Both the position numbers and the translations under genes were made by a program. A DNA stretch of 7,180 nucleotides from Planctomycetota bacterium (GTDB lineage Bacteria > Planctomycetota > Brocadiia > JAJRTI01), in assembly GCA_024278415.1 (NCBI GenBank), contig JAJRTI010000918.1:1-7180 (forward strand). The letters are read 5' to 3'. Below, one piece after another: positions 1 to 6,788 of this stretch. Under the pieces are notes generated by a model. The model saw only the letters and a list, made by a program, of their open reading frames with translations, did no database searches and was not told the DNA's origin. The first letter of the stretch is position 1. Every line of letters begins with the position of its first letter.

Positions 1-256
1 CCTGGAAGTTACCTACCGAAAAGGCCGGCCGATCTCGGCATACTACTACCTTCCGCGACAAGACGGCGACAAGAGCGCCCGAACAGAGCGGGTCGGCGGC
101 GGCCTTCTCGTTGACTACGCATCCGACGGAAGGCCCATCGGCATCGAGATATCGGCACCATCGCGGGTCGATCTCCGCGGATTGAACGATCTGCTCCTGC
201 GCCTGGGGCAGGAAGCGGTTCGCCGTGAGGACGTGGCGCCTCTCGTCGCCGCATGA
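1..256 (+). CDS. DUF2283-like small protein, 5' end cut off by the window edge
   Basis: The reading frame from base 2 is open for 84 codons and ends at TGA 254-256; the start codon lies outside the window. The visible part starts with a short strand (LEVTYRKGRPISAYYYLP), followed by a polar linker. Then comes LLVDYASDGRPIGIEI at visible residues 35-50, which matches the DUF2283 core pattern (hydrophobic strand, VDY, acidic-Gly turn, GIEI). A C-terminal helix follows (LNDLLLRLGQEAV). DUF2283 proteins are usually 60-100 aa, so little is missing. Their biochemical role is not settled; some lie next to DUF4258 proteins in putative toxin-antitoxin pairs, but no partner is visible here. The stop codon is nine bases before an attC-like site in the same orientation, so the gene is probably the ORF of an integron cassette. 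The family call rests on motif recall; the coding frame itself is clear. Confidence 0.75.
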   Translation, partial: LEVTYRKGRPISAYYYLPRQDGDKSARTERVGGGLLVDYASDGRPIGIEISAPSRVDLRGLNDLLLRLGQEAVRREDVAPLVAA

Positions 257-265
257 CTCGAAGGT

Positions 266-326
266 GTCTAACAAGACGATGCAGCGGAGCGGCTCTGCCG
301 ACCACTGCATCGCCGAAACGTTGAAC
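266..326 (+). other. attC-like integron recombination site
   Basis: This 61-bp element has the parts of an attC site in the right order. R'' is GTCTAAC (266-272, fits RYYYAAC). L'' is CGATGCAG (277-284). A 20-base terminal region follows (285-304). L' is CTGCATCG (305-312), the exact reverse complement of L''. R' is GTTGAAC (320-326, fits GTTRRRY). The spacers between R and L boxes are 4 and 7 bases, so the folded bottom strand would have an asymmetric unpaired central region, as in known attC sites. In the integron model the cassette junction is G/TT at 320/321. The position just after a small ORF, in the same orientation, is the standard cassette layout. No second attC and no integrase gene is visible. 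Since arrays extend away from the integrase, an integrase and earlier cassettes would lie beyond the left edge. A lone chance palindrome is the alternative. Confidence 0.75.
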
Positions 327-374
327 TGACCGGCAGCGGGATGGTGGGGGCGGAGGTCGTGGGTCAGTGACGCG

Positions 375-3026
375 TTACTGCGCGCCGCGCGTGACGTGCA
401 CCGCGTTGAGCAGCTCGTACGTGTTCGTTGCGCCGTTGATCGTGCGTTGGGGGCAGGCCAGCCACTGGGTCTTGTCGTCGCGGGTGACCTTCATGGCTGG
501 GTCTTCGAGCACGTGTAGGCGCGAGCCGGTGTCGAGGGCCTCGACGCGCACGAGCGTGTAGGCATGTTCCGTGCCGTCCGCATGGCGCACGATCAGCGCG
601 CGGGCGCCAGCCGCGTCGCCGGCTGGGATACGCTCGGCCACGTCGAAGCTGCCGCGGGAGCCCTTGGATCGCCCGCGCGTGATGGACTGGATCTGGCCCG
701 TCCACGCGGCGTGTCCCTTCAGCTCGAAGTCTCCGCATTGCAGGCGCGTCGCACCTACGAGATGCGCCTCCGTCACGCGGCCGCCGGCCATGCGCACCAT
801 GCCGTAGCGCCCGGCGAACGACACCCCGGCGCCCTCCAGCGTCGCGGCCTCGTCGAGAGCGAGGCAGACGCGGTCCACCCCGAGCCGCCCGCGGTCGATG
901 GTGACGATCAGGCCGCCGCGCAGCCGCTCTACGGACGCGCGCTTGATCTTCGATCTGCCGCGGAAGGGCTCGTGCACCGCGACGAACACGCTCTTGAGGT
1001 CCTTGCCCTTGCGCCGCGCGCAGAAGAACGGAGCTTGGTACTTGTCGAGCGCGGCATCGATCTCCTTCGCCCTCCGGATGCTCGGCGCTTGGCCCAGGTA
1101 GACCGTCGTGTCGGGCTCGCACATAAGCACCGTGCGCGTGCCGATGGCGTCGTCGCCCTTCAGGCGCATGGTCAGCGACACCACGTCGCCAGCCGCGCCG
1201 CTCCTGAGGTCGTGCACGAACCCGTACGCTCCCTCCTTGCCCACGCCGGAGGATTCGCCGCGGGGCGGCTTTAACTCCACGCCCGGATTCAGCAGCGTCC
1301 CTGCGAACGGCTTCAGCGCCGCACCCGCGACCTCGGCCGTCGAGTCGCGGTCCGCGCTGCCGTGGAGCAGGTAGTCGTGCTGCTTGCCGCCTGAGACCTG
1401 GAACACGTCCACCACGTAGCAGTCGGCCGCATCGTCGCCAATGGTGAACAGCGTGCGCCGGTAGAGCGACGTGGCGCCGGCGTACGCGGTCAGGCTTTCC
1501 GCGTCCGCCACGTGAAAGCCCTTGCCGTCCGTCGCGTACGCGCGCAAGCGATTGCCCGTGTGGCCCCGATCCAAACCGGAATCCCTGCCGTCGACGACAA
1601 CCGTGTTATGCGACGGAGTCGAGCAGGCCCAGGCGCGGTACTTGGTGTGGGTGTAACCAATGTCGCGGAACAACTCTTCGCCGAATGCGAAGAGGCCAAA
1701 GCTGAGCGCGTCTTTGTGCTTGTGGCCGCGGCCGGCGGTGAAATCCAGATACACGTGGAGCTGCCGGTCGCCCTCGCCGCCCCCCATGACCGCCGCGCCC
1801 AGGCCGGGCATGAGCGCCGGCTCCATGCGCTCCCGCGGCCTGCGCCGATTGCGGGACCACGTGTCGTTGACCGGCAGCAGCCGGCCGTTGGGCAGACGCG
1901 GTGCGTCGAGCGACCGGGCCACGTCGTCGATCCGAGCGGCGACCTCTTTGGGATCGATGGCCACGCGTTGCGCCGCGTCGGCCGGCGGCTCGTACCCTTT
2001 CAACGCCGCAGAGACGACCTTGAGCAGGCCGTACACTTGCGCGCAGTAGCTGGGCGCGGTCTCCATCCAGTGGCCGTCGTGGAGGAAGCGCTCCGCGGTG
2101 AAGCGGTTGAACCGGCGCACGGCCGCCGCGACGTACTCGCGCCGGCCGAGGACGCGGCCGGCGTAGATGACGCTGCGCCAGAGCACGGGCGACATGTTCG
2201 AGTACGGCTCGCGGAATCCGAGCCCGAAGTCGACCATCGCGGCGAGCAGATCGTTCTCGATCTTGTCCTTTGCGCGGCCGCCCGCCATCGTCGCCAGCCC
2301 GGGCCAGTCCTTGAGGCAATCGTACGCGCGCACGAGTTCGAGCGGCACGGCCATGTACGCCCACCAGCTCCACTTCGCGGTGCGGTACTGCCCGGCGCCC
2401 TTGACGCGGTTCTTGTTCCAGGGCGAGAAGCGCTTCTGCCGGAACGGCAGGTCCATGTGGTACGCGTACCCCGGGTAGACCTCCGCGAAGCGCACGAGGA
2501 TGAGCGCCGCGCGCCGGGCGTATCGGTCGTCCTTGGTGATCCAGTACAGCTCCGCGAGATACTGGCACTGGTCGGCCATGTACTCGCGGGCCCAGTAGTC
2601 CGCGTGCGCGCGGAAGAAGATGCGATACTTGTCGCTGGGGCGCTCGTAGTAGGGGTACCGATGCGGCCCGTCCGGGCCCCGCACTTCGAGCACCTTATCG
2701 TCCGGGTAGTCGGGGTTGTTCGGATATTTTGCGCCGCAGCCCTTGCACACGATGCTGTGCGGCTCCCGCGGCGACCACTTGAAGGGCCCGAAGTCCTGGG
2801 TGCCCTTTTCGCAGTTGGGGCAGTCGGTGAAGTAGATGCCCGACTGCCGCGGCACGATCGCAAGCATGTCCCCCTCGGACAGCGACATGACGTATGCGAC
2901 TCGGCGCTTCAGACTCGCGATCGTGCGGGCGTCGGTTTTGACGGGGAACACCTTCGCGCTCCCGAGCGCGGCCGGCGCGGCGCCGGCCAAGAGGATGAGG
3001 GGCAAGGCATAGGGGACATGGTTCAT
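375..3026 (-). CDS. Secreted heparinase II/III family protein (putative polysaccharide lyase)
   Basis: Predicted 883-aa exported polysaccharide lyase that would cleave uronic-acid-containing polysaccharide by beta-elimination; the substrate cannot be read from sequence. Residues 1-23 form a signal peptide (PYALPLILLAGAAPAALGS). Residues 69-97 carry two CxxC pairs (C69/C72, C94/C97) resembling a zinc ribbon. An alpha-helical toroid-like region follows at about 130-345, with N277 in SNMSP and E322, Y327 and Y332 in the METAPSYCAQVYG segment. The heparinase II/III-like beta domain starts near 405, with GHKHKD (H435, H437, D439), D455-IGY and SHNTVVVDG (H473, N474). A long beta-rich tail runs to 883. 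An upstream in-frame Met (3275) would add 83 residues translated across palindromic DNA, so I chose 3026, where the signal peptide begins; a Met three codons earlier is also possible. No clear Shine-Dalgarno sequence precedes either. The gene lies downstream of the DUF2079-TPR gene on the same strand. Confidence 0.85.
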   Translation of the reverse strand: MNHVPYALPLILLAGAAPAALGSAKVFPVKTDARTIASLKRRVAYVMSLSEGDMLAIVPRQSGIYFTDCPNCEKGTQDFGPFKWSPREPHSIVCKGCGAKYPNNPDYPDDKVLEVRGPDGPHRYPYYERPSDKYRIFFRAHADYWAREYMADQCQYLAELYWITKDDRYARRAALILVRFAEVYPGYAYHMDLPFRQKRFSPWNKNRVKGAGQYRTAKWSWWAYMAVPLELVRAYDCLKDWPGLATMAGGRAKDKIENDLLAAMVDFGLGFREPYSNMSPVLWRSVIYAGRVLGRREYVAAAVRRFNRFTAERFLHDGHWMETAPSYCAQVYGLLKVVSAALKGYEPPADAAQRVAIDPKEVAARIDDVARSLDAPRLPNGRLLPVNDTWSRNRRRPRERMEPALMPGLGAAVMGGGEGDRQLHVYLDFTAGRGHKHKDALSFGLFAFGEELFRDIGYTHTKYRAWACSTPSHNTVVVDGRDSGLDRGHTGNRLRAYATDGKGFHVADAESLTAYAGATSLYRRTLFTIGDDAADCYVVDVFQVSGGKQHDYLLHGSADRDSTAEVAGAALKPFAGTLLNPGVELKPPRGESSGVGKEGAYGFVHDLRSGAAGDVVSLTMRLKGDDAIGTRTVLMCEPDTTVYLGQAPSIRRAKEIDAALDKYQAPFFCARRKGKDLKSVFVAVHEPFRGRSKIKRASVERLRGGLIVTIDRGRLGVDRVCLALDEAATLEGAGVSFAGRYGMVRMAGGRVTEAHLVGATRLQCGDFELKGHAAWTGQIQSITRGRSKGSRGSFDVAERIPAGDAAGARALIVRHADGTEHAYTLVRVEALDTGSRLHVLEDPAMKVTRDDKTQWLACPQRTINGATNTYELLNAVHVTRGAQ

Positions 3027-3067
3027 ATACAGCATTTCGTAAGTTTGTGCAGGGATGTTGCGCGTTT

Positions 3068-3169
3068 GTAGCACGCTCGTAAGAGCGTCTCTGGCGCCGG
3101 GGACGCGATGCGGAAGCCCGCCGAAAGCGGGATCGCATCGTGTCCCCAGACGCGTGACGTGCGTGCTAC
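3068..3169. repeat. 102-bp imperfect palindrome (REP/MITE-like)
   Basis: The outer arms are GTAGCACGC (3068-3076) and GCGTGCTAC (3161-3169). GCGTCT (3085-3090) pairs with AGACGC (3148-3153). GGGGACGCGATGCG (3099-3112) pairs with CGCATCGTGTCCCC (3134-3147) with one mismatch. CCCGC (3117-3121) pairs with GCGGG (3127-3131) around a CGAAA loop. The left arm also contains a local hairpin, ACGCTC-GTAA-GAGCGT (3073-3088), so the element can fold either as one long stem or as a branched, cruciform-like structure with side hairpins. Eight bases (3091-3098) are unmatched on the left. The element is non-coding and lacks a T-run, so it is not a typical intrinsic terminator. REP-like elements mobilised by RAYT transposases and short non-autonomous MITEs look like this, but only one copy is in the window. 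Confidence 0.7.
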
Positions 3170-3216
3170 GAGCGACGGCACCATTGTAGGCGGCAGGCAT
3201 GCGCGAGGCAAAGGCT

Positions 3217-3263
3217 GGTTTTCGATGTTCGGTTTTCGACATTGCGGCCGAACACCGAAAACC
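3217..3263. repeat. GGTTTTCG-type inverted repeat with extra half-sites
   Basis: The left arm at 3217-3232 (GGTTTTCGATGTTCGG) is the reverse complement of the right arm at 3248-3263 (CCGAACACCGAAAACC) except for one base, around a 15-base loop. TTTTCG recurs at 3233-3238 and CCGAAAACC recurs at 3276-3284, so the motif is partly iterated beyond the inverted repeat. It is noticeably less GC-rich than the rest of the window. No T-run follows on the minus strand. It could be an RNA hairpin downstream of the DUF2079 gene or a remnant of a dispersed repeat. Confidence 0.6.
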
Positions 3264-3320
3264 AAACACCGACAACCGAAAACCCGTTGACGCCCCCAGT
3301 GGCCTCGATGGTTGCTGCTA

Positions 3321-5540
3321 TCAGTCTTGCCCTGCGCCCATGTCGCGAAGCTCCTTCATGGCTTGCCTCCCATAGTCTCCCGCGGGGTCTCGGCGCATGA
3401 TGTCGGTGAACTCCCTGGCCGCGCGGTCCGTCTCGCCAAACGAGACGTAGAGCCGGCCGAGCATGAGCCTCATGTCCAGAGCGTTGGGGTTGAGCTTGAC
3501 CGCGCGCTCCAGCGCGCGGACGCCCTCCATTTGCCTACCCCGCGCGAAGAGGATGCTCGCGAGCCGCGCGTGGCTCTGGTCCCTGTTGGGAAAGAGGCGG
3601 ATGGATCGCCGGATGGCGGTTTCGGCCGCGGCCAATTCGCCTCGCTTCTCATGAACAATCGCCAGATCGTACCAATAGATGGGATTGTACCGGAAACGCC
3701 GCACGGCTTCCCGCAGCGCGGCTACCGCCTCCGCGTAGCGTCCGGTTTTGGAATAGATCTTGCCAAGTTCATAGTACGCATATGGCCCGCGCGGGCCGAG
3801 AGCGATGGCCCGCTTCAGAACCCCCGCCGCCCCGGCTTGGTCCCCGGCGCCGATCAGCGCCCGCGCCTCGTCGAGCAAGTCGGCCAAGGCGATTCGCGGT
3901 TGTTTCGCCCACTCCGCGTCGATCTGCGACAGGATCCGTGCAACGTCGGGCTTGGACATCCGCGCGTCCGGCACGCGCTTGAGCAACACGAACAGCCCGT
4001 CGATCTTGATCACGTCCCACGCATTCGTCTCCAGCAATTCTTGAATCATCGCGCGCAGGCGGCGCCGGCCGGGCCACGCGTAGTCGCCTTCGCCGTTGTA
4101 GAGGTAGCGCGCGTGGATCATGATGTAGTCCGCGTCGGTGAAGTCGCGCTCCTTGCCCGACAGGTAGCGCAGGCTCATGCCGAACTCGACGATCTTGTCC
4201 CGATGCGAAAGGGCCGGCAGCAAGTCGCCGGACGCGGACACCGACGCAGTGGCCGGGATGAGCGATAGGATCTTCCACGCCTCCCGGTCGTCGTCGTCCA
4301 TCGCGTAGAAGCGTCGGTCGTAGATGTTCGTTGCGGCGAGGAACCGGTCGTCGTGGATGGGCAAGATCGTCGAAGGCGCGCCGAGGATGTTGGGGACCAA
4401 GTTGGAGAGGAACGAAACCGCGCCAAGAGCGATCAGCAGCGCGGCCTCCAACTGAACCCGCCGGCTGCGGCCCATGCCGCGCCGGGAGCACCAAGCTGAG
4501 ATCGAGATGATCGAGTGCACGGCCGCGGCCGCGAGGAACACGATGGTGATGCCATACCAGTGGCCGCGGCTGTTGGTGATGTAGGGATGGGACGAGAGCG
4601 CGGTCTGCGCCCAACCGGGAAGGCCCATGAGCAAGACCATCGGGCTGAGCAAGGACAGGAAGCACAGCGGCCACAAGAGCTTGAAGAGCAAGTGGAGGCG
4701 ATACTCGGAAAACGCGACGCGCAGCCGGCGCATGGGGTCGAGGAGCGACGCCATCACAAACTCGCTCAGGCTGTCCCCGCCGCCCCATTGGTGCAGGAAC
4801 GGGCCGATGTTCCGCGGGTATTCCACGTCCCGCAGGCAAAGCGGGATCACGAACTTGGCGGAGACGAGCAGCCAAGCCACTCCGAGAGCAACCACGCCGG
4901 CGCCCCACATGAATCGGCGGTTCCGATACGCGGCATAAAGCCCCAGCATGGTGACCGGCAGGGCCACGGTCTCCTTGCAGCACAGGGCCAACAGGCAGGC
5001 CGCGAGGCTCGCCCACGGCCGGTCGCGCTCGATGAAGTAGTACGCAAACAGCAGGATCGGCCCCGCGAGCAAGACCGGCCTGAAGTCGTACACGTTCAGG
5101 TAGTTGAGCGGCGCGTAGCAGAGGTAGATCCATGCAGCGAGCGCGCCGGCGCCCCTCACCTTCAGGCGTTCCCTCGCCAGCCACGCCAAGGGAAACGCGC
5201 CGGCGGCCAGCGCGAGACACTTCAGGAACTGAAGCGTCATGAGGGATGGCCAAACGAAGTACGGGAGCGCGAGGAGCAAGTAGATGGGCTGGAAGTGCGC
5301 GAGGAAGTATTGCTCCGTGATGCTCTGGTAGAAGAAGCGGCCCTTCGCCGTGTGGAACGCGATCTGGTTGGCCGCGGCCAGGTCTTCCCATTCGTACGCG
5401 AAGAACGACCGATAGCGCAGATAGCAAAGCACTGTGAACGCGACCGCGTGGACCCCGACCATGATCGCGACCAGGCCATCCTCGCCGAGCCATCGCCTCC
5501 CGCGTGTGCCTCGCTCGTTCAGACGCGTCATTGGCGTCAT
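3321..5540 (-). CDS. DUF2079 polytopic membrane protein with five C-terminal TPRs
   Basis: Predicted 739-aa inner-membrane protein. Hydrophobic segments lie at about 22-41, 87-120, 131-170, 177-200, 210-235, 284-308, 328-350 and 365-385. The first large loop contains YEWEDLAAANQIAFHTAKGRFF (E50, E52, D53), then AHFQPIYLLLALPYFVWPS and TLQFLKCLALAAGAFPL, the DUF2079 signature. I recall this family as related to GT-C glycosyltransferases, in which acidic residues of the first loop are catalytic; a sugar-transfer role is inference. A soluble domain with SVSASGDLLPALSHRDKI follows at about 395-525, then five TPRs near 551-583, 585-617, 619-651, 654-685 and 687-719, probably for protein contacts. 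I chose Met at 5540 over upstream in-frame Mets at 5645 and 5687: AGGCGGA lies 10 bases before it, the preceding 49 residues are low-quality, and a promoter lies at 5631-5659. The TPR fusion makes it longer than plain DUF2079 proteins. Confidence 0.8.
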   Translation of the reverse strand: MTPMTRLNERGTRGRRWLGEDGLVAIMVGVHAVAFTVLCYLRYRSFFAYEWEDLAAANQIAFHTAKGRFFYQSITEQYFLAHFQPIYLLLALPYFVWPSLMTLQFLKCLALAAGAFPLAWLARERLKVRGAGALAAWIYLCYAPLNYLNVYDFRPVLLAGPILLFAYYFIERDRPWASLAACLLALCCKETVALPVTMLGLYAAYRNRRFMWGAGVVALGVAWLLVSAKFVIPLCLRDVEYPRNIGPFLHQWGGGDSLSEFVMASLLDPMRRLRVAFSEYRLHLLFKLLWPLCFLSLLSPMVLLMGLPGWAQTALSSHPYITNSRGHWYGITIVFLAAAAVHSIISISAWCSRRGMGRSRRVQLEAALLIALGAVSFLSNLVPNILGAPSTILPIHDDRFLAATNIYDRRFYAMDDDDREAWKILSLIPATASVSASGDLLPALSHRDKIVEFGMSLRYLSGKERDFTDADYIMIHARYLYNGEGDYAWPGRRRLRAMIQELLETNAWDVIKIDGLFVLLKRVPDARMSKPDVARILSQIDAEWAKQPRIALADLLDEARALIGAGDQAGAAGVLKRAIALGPRGPYAYYELGKIYSKTGRYAEAVAALREAVRRFRYNPIYWYDLAIVHEKRGELAAAETAIRRSIRLFPNRDQSHARLASILFARGRQMEGVRALERAVKLNPNALDMRLMLGRLYVSFGETDRAAREFTDIMRRDPAGDYGRQAMKELRDMGAGQD

Positions 5541-5630
5541 GGCCTGATGTTCCGCCTGCCCGCGAGGGGCGCTTTCGATTCGGCTGGACACCTCCGCGTC
5601 TGGCCGCGCGGAGGACAAAGATGAGCGCCC

Positions 5631-5659
5631 ATGATAGCGCTGCATGGCCGGCAAGACAA
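5631..5659 (-). promoter_or_regulatory. Sigma70-like promoter for the DUF2079-TPR gene
   Basis: Read on the minus strand: TTGTCT (5654-5659), a 17-bp spacer, then TATCAT (5631-5636). The -10 matches consensus at 5 of 6 positions and the -35 at 4 of 6. Transcription would start near 5624, giving a leader of about 85 nt before the chosen ATG at 5540. Being upstream of that ATG, it argues against the longer start at 5687. Confidence 0.45.
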
Positions 5660-5680
5660 GATGACGGCCGCGCGCCGCGC

Positions 5681-5709
5681 TTGGCATGCAGGGGGCATGA
5701 TGGCATAAT
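5681..5709 (+). promoter_or_regulatory. Sigma70-like promoter for the oleA-like gene
   Basis: TTGGCA (5681-5686), a 17-bp spacer and CATAAT (5704-5709); each hexamer matches consensus at 5 of 6 positions. A start site near 5716 would give a leader of about 29 nt, which includes GAGGA at 5732-5736, eight bases before the ATG at 5745. The spacing of all three elements is near optimal. Confidence 0.6.
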
Positions 5710-5744
5710 CACGGCCCGCTCCCGAGCCCCTGAGGAACCTGCGA

Positions 5745-6788
5745 ATGCGCTTTGAACGCGTCTGTATTGAAGCTGCGAGCTACGAACTGCCGCCCAACGT
5801 CGTCACGTCCGACGCGCTCGAGCAGCGGCTCGCGCCGGTGTACGATCGGCTCAAGCTGCCTTACGGCCGGCTGGAGTTGATGACCGGCATTCGCGAGCGC
5901 CGCTTCTGGGATCCCGGCACGCGGCCGAGCGACGCGGCCGTCATGGCCGGGCGCAAGGCGCTCGACGCGGCGGGCGTCGCGGCCAGCGAGGTGGGCTGCC
6001 TCATCCACGCGTCCGTGTGCAGGAATTTCCTCGAGCCCGCGACCGCGTCCGTCGTGCATCACGCGCTGGGGCTGTCGAACGAAGCGGCCATGTTCGACTT
6101 GAGCAACGCCTGCTTGGGCGTGCTCAACGGCATGGCGATGGTCGCGACGATGATCGAAGCCGGGCAAATCCATACCGGCCTTGTCGTGTCTGGCGAAACC
6201 GCGGAGGGCCTGCACGCGGCCACGATCGAGCGCATTCTGTCGGACGAGAGCCTGACGCGCGCGTCCTTCAAGATGCACTTCGCGTCGCTCACCATCGGCA
6301 GCGGCGCGGCCGCGGTGCTGCTCACGCACGCGGACCGCTCGCGCACCGGCCACCAGTTTCTCGGCGGCGCGGTGCGCACGGACTCGCGGGCCAACGAACT
6401 CTGCCAAGAGGACACGCAAGCCGCGCCGTCGGAGACCGGGCCGTTGATGGCGACCGACTCCGAGGCGCTGCTGCACGCCGGCATCGCTCTGGCCAACCAG
6501 ACCTGGCAGGCGACCAAGGCCGAGCTGGGCTGGACCAACGACACGCCCGGCCACATCTTCACCCACCAAGTCGGCGCCGCGCACAGGCGGTTGCTGTTCG
6601 AGACGCTCGCGCTCGACCCGGCCAAGGACTTCCCCACCGTGCAGACGCTCGCCAACACCGGCTCCGCCGCGTTGCCCACCGCGTTCGCCCTGGGCGCGGA
6701 GCAGAAGGCCATGCGGTCGGGCGAACTCATCGCACTGCTCGGCATCGGCAGCGGCCTGTCGTCGCTCATGCTGGGAGTGGAATGGTGA
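5745..6788 (+). CDS. oleA: OleA-type 3-oxoacyl synthase III (thiolase superfamily)
   Basis: Predicted 347-aa thiolase-fold enzyme. OleA condenses two fatty acyl-CoA molecules head-to-head to a beta-keto acid, the first step of long-chain olefin (hydrocarbon or ketone) biosynthesis. Landmarks shared with Xanthomonas OleA as I recall it: RLAPVYDRL (28-36), GIRERRFWD (48-56), FLEPATASVV (95-104) with E97, the counterpart of the Glu base reaching into the partner subunit; nucleophile C123 in SNACLGVLNGM; THQ H274; N304 in ANTG; and LLGIGSGLSS near the C terminus. E97-C123 (26) and H274-N304 (30) spacings equal those of Xanthomonas OleA (E117/C143, H285/N315), while C123 to H274 is nine residues longer. 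The FLEP motif separates it from housekeeping FabH. The start is set by GAGGA eight bases upstream. No oleB, oleC or oleD is in the window: a repeat array begins five bases after the stop. A related ketosynthase of different product specificity is the alternative. Confidence 0.85.
   Translation: MRFERVCIEAASYELPPNVVTSDALEQRLAPVYDRLKLPYGRLELMTGIRERRFWDPGTRPSDAAVMAGRKALDAAGVAASEVGCLIHASVCRNFLEPATASVVHHALGLSNEAAMFDLSNACLGVLNGMAMVATMIEAGQIHTGLVVSGETAEGLHAATIERILSDESLTRASFKMHFASLTIGSGAAAVLLTHADRSRTGHQFLGGAVRTDSRANELCQEDTQAAPSETGPLMATDSEALLHAGIALANQTWQATKAELGWTNDTPGHIFTHQVGAAHRRLLFETLALDPAKDFPTVQTLANTGSAALPTAFALGAEQKAMRSGELIALLGIGSGLSSLMLGVEW

Larger units (their letters stand above)
3027..3320. 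other. Non-coding gap between the two minus-strand genes
   Basis: This 294-bp interval separates the DUF2079-TPR gene from the lyase gene. It contains two unrelated palindromic repeats, annotated separately, and a short unique stretch of 47 bp between them. I see no convincing promoter or ribosome binding site for the lyase gene and no stem followed by a T-run on the minus strand. An open frame crosses it only because the repeats lack stops in one frame. Confidence 0.7.
5541..5744. promoter_or_regulatory. Divergent intergenic control region
   Basis: This 204-bp region lies between two divergently transcribed genes and carries one sigma70-like promoter facing each way, with their -35 boxes 21 bp apart. 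Such a short distance means a regulator bound between them could affect both genes. I see no clear operator palindrome between the -35 boxes. Confidence 0.55.

Noticed and set aside
1512..3071. Long open frame of 519 codons on the + strand
   Set aside because: It is the antisense of the lyase gene. Its translation is low-complexity (rich in A, R, V, H, P, G) with no recognisable domain, while the minus strand shows a signal peptide, CxxC pairs and heparinase motifs.
3217..3263. Rho-independent terminator for the DUF2079-TPR gene
   Set aside because: The stem is good but the loop is long (15 bases), and no T-run follows on the minus strand.
3027..3275. 83-residue N-terminal extension of the lyase
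   Set aside because: It would be translated from the palindromic repeats and would bury the signal peptide internally. Nothing in it looks conserved.
4515..5624. Open frame of 369 codons on the + strand
   Set aside because: It is antisense to the DUF2079-TPR gene, rich in E, R, Q and H from reverse-reading of hydrophobic codons, and has no domain. High-GC antisense frames stay open by chance.
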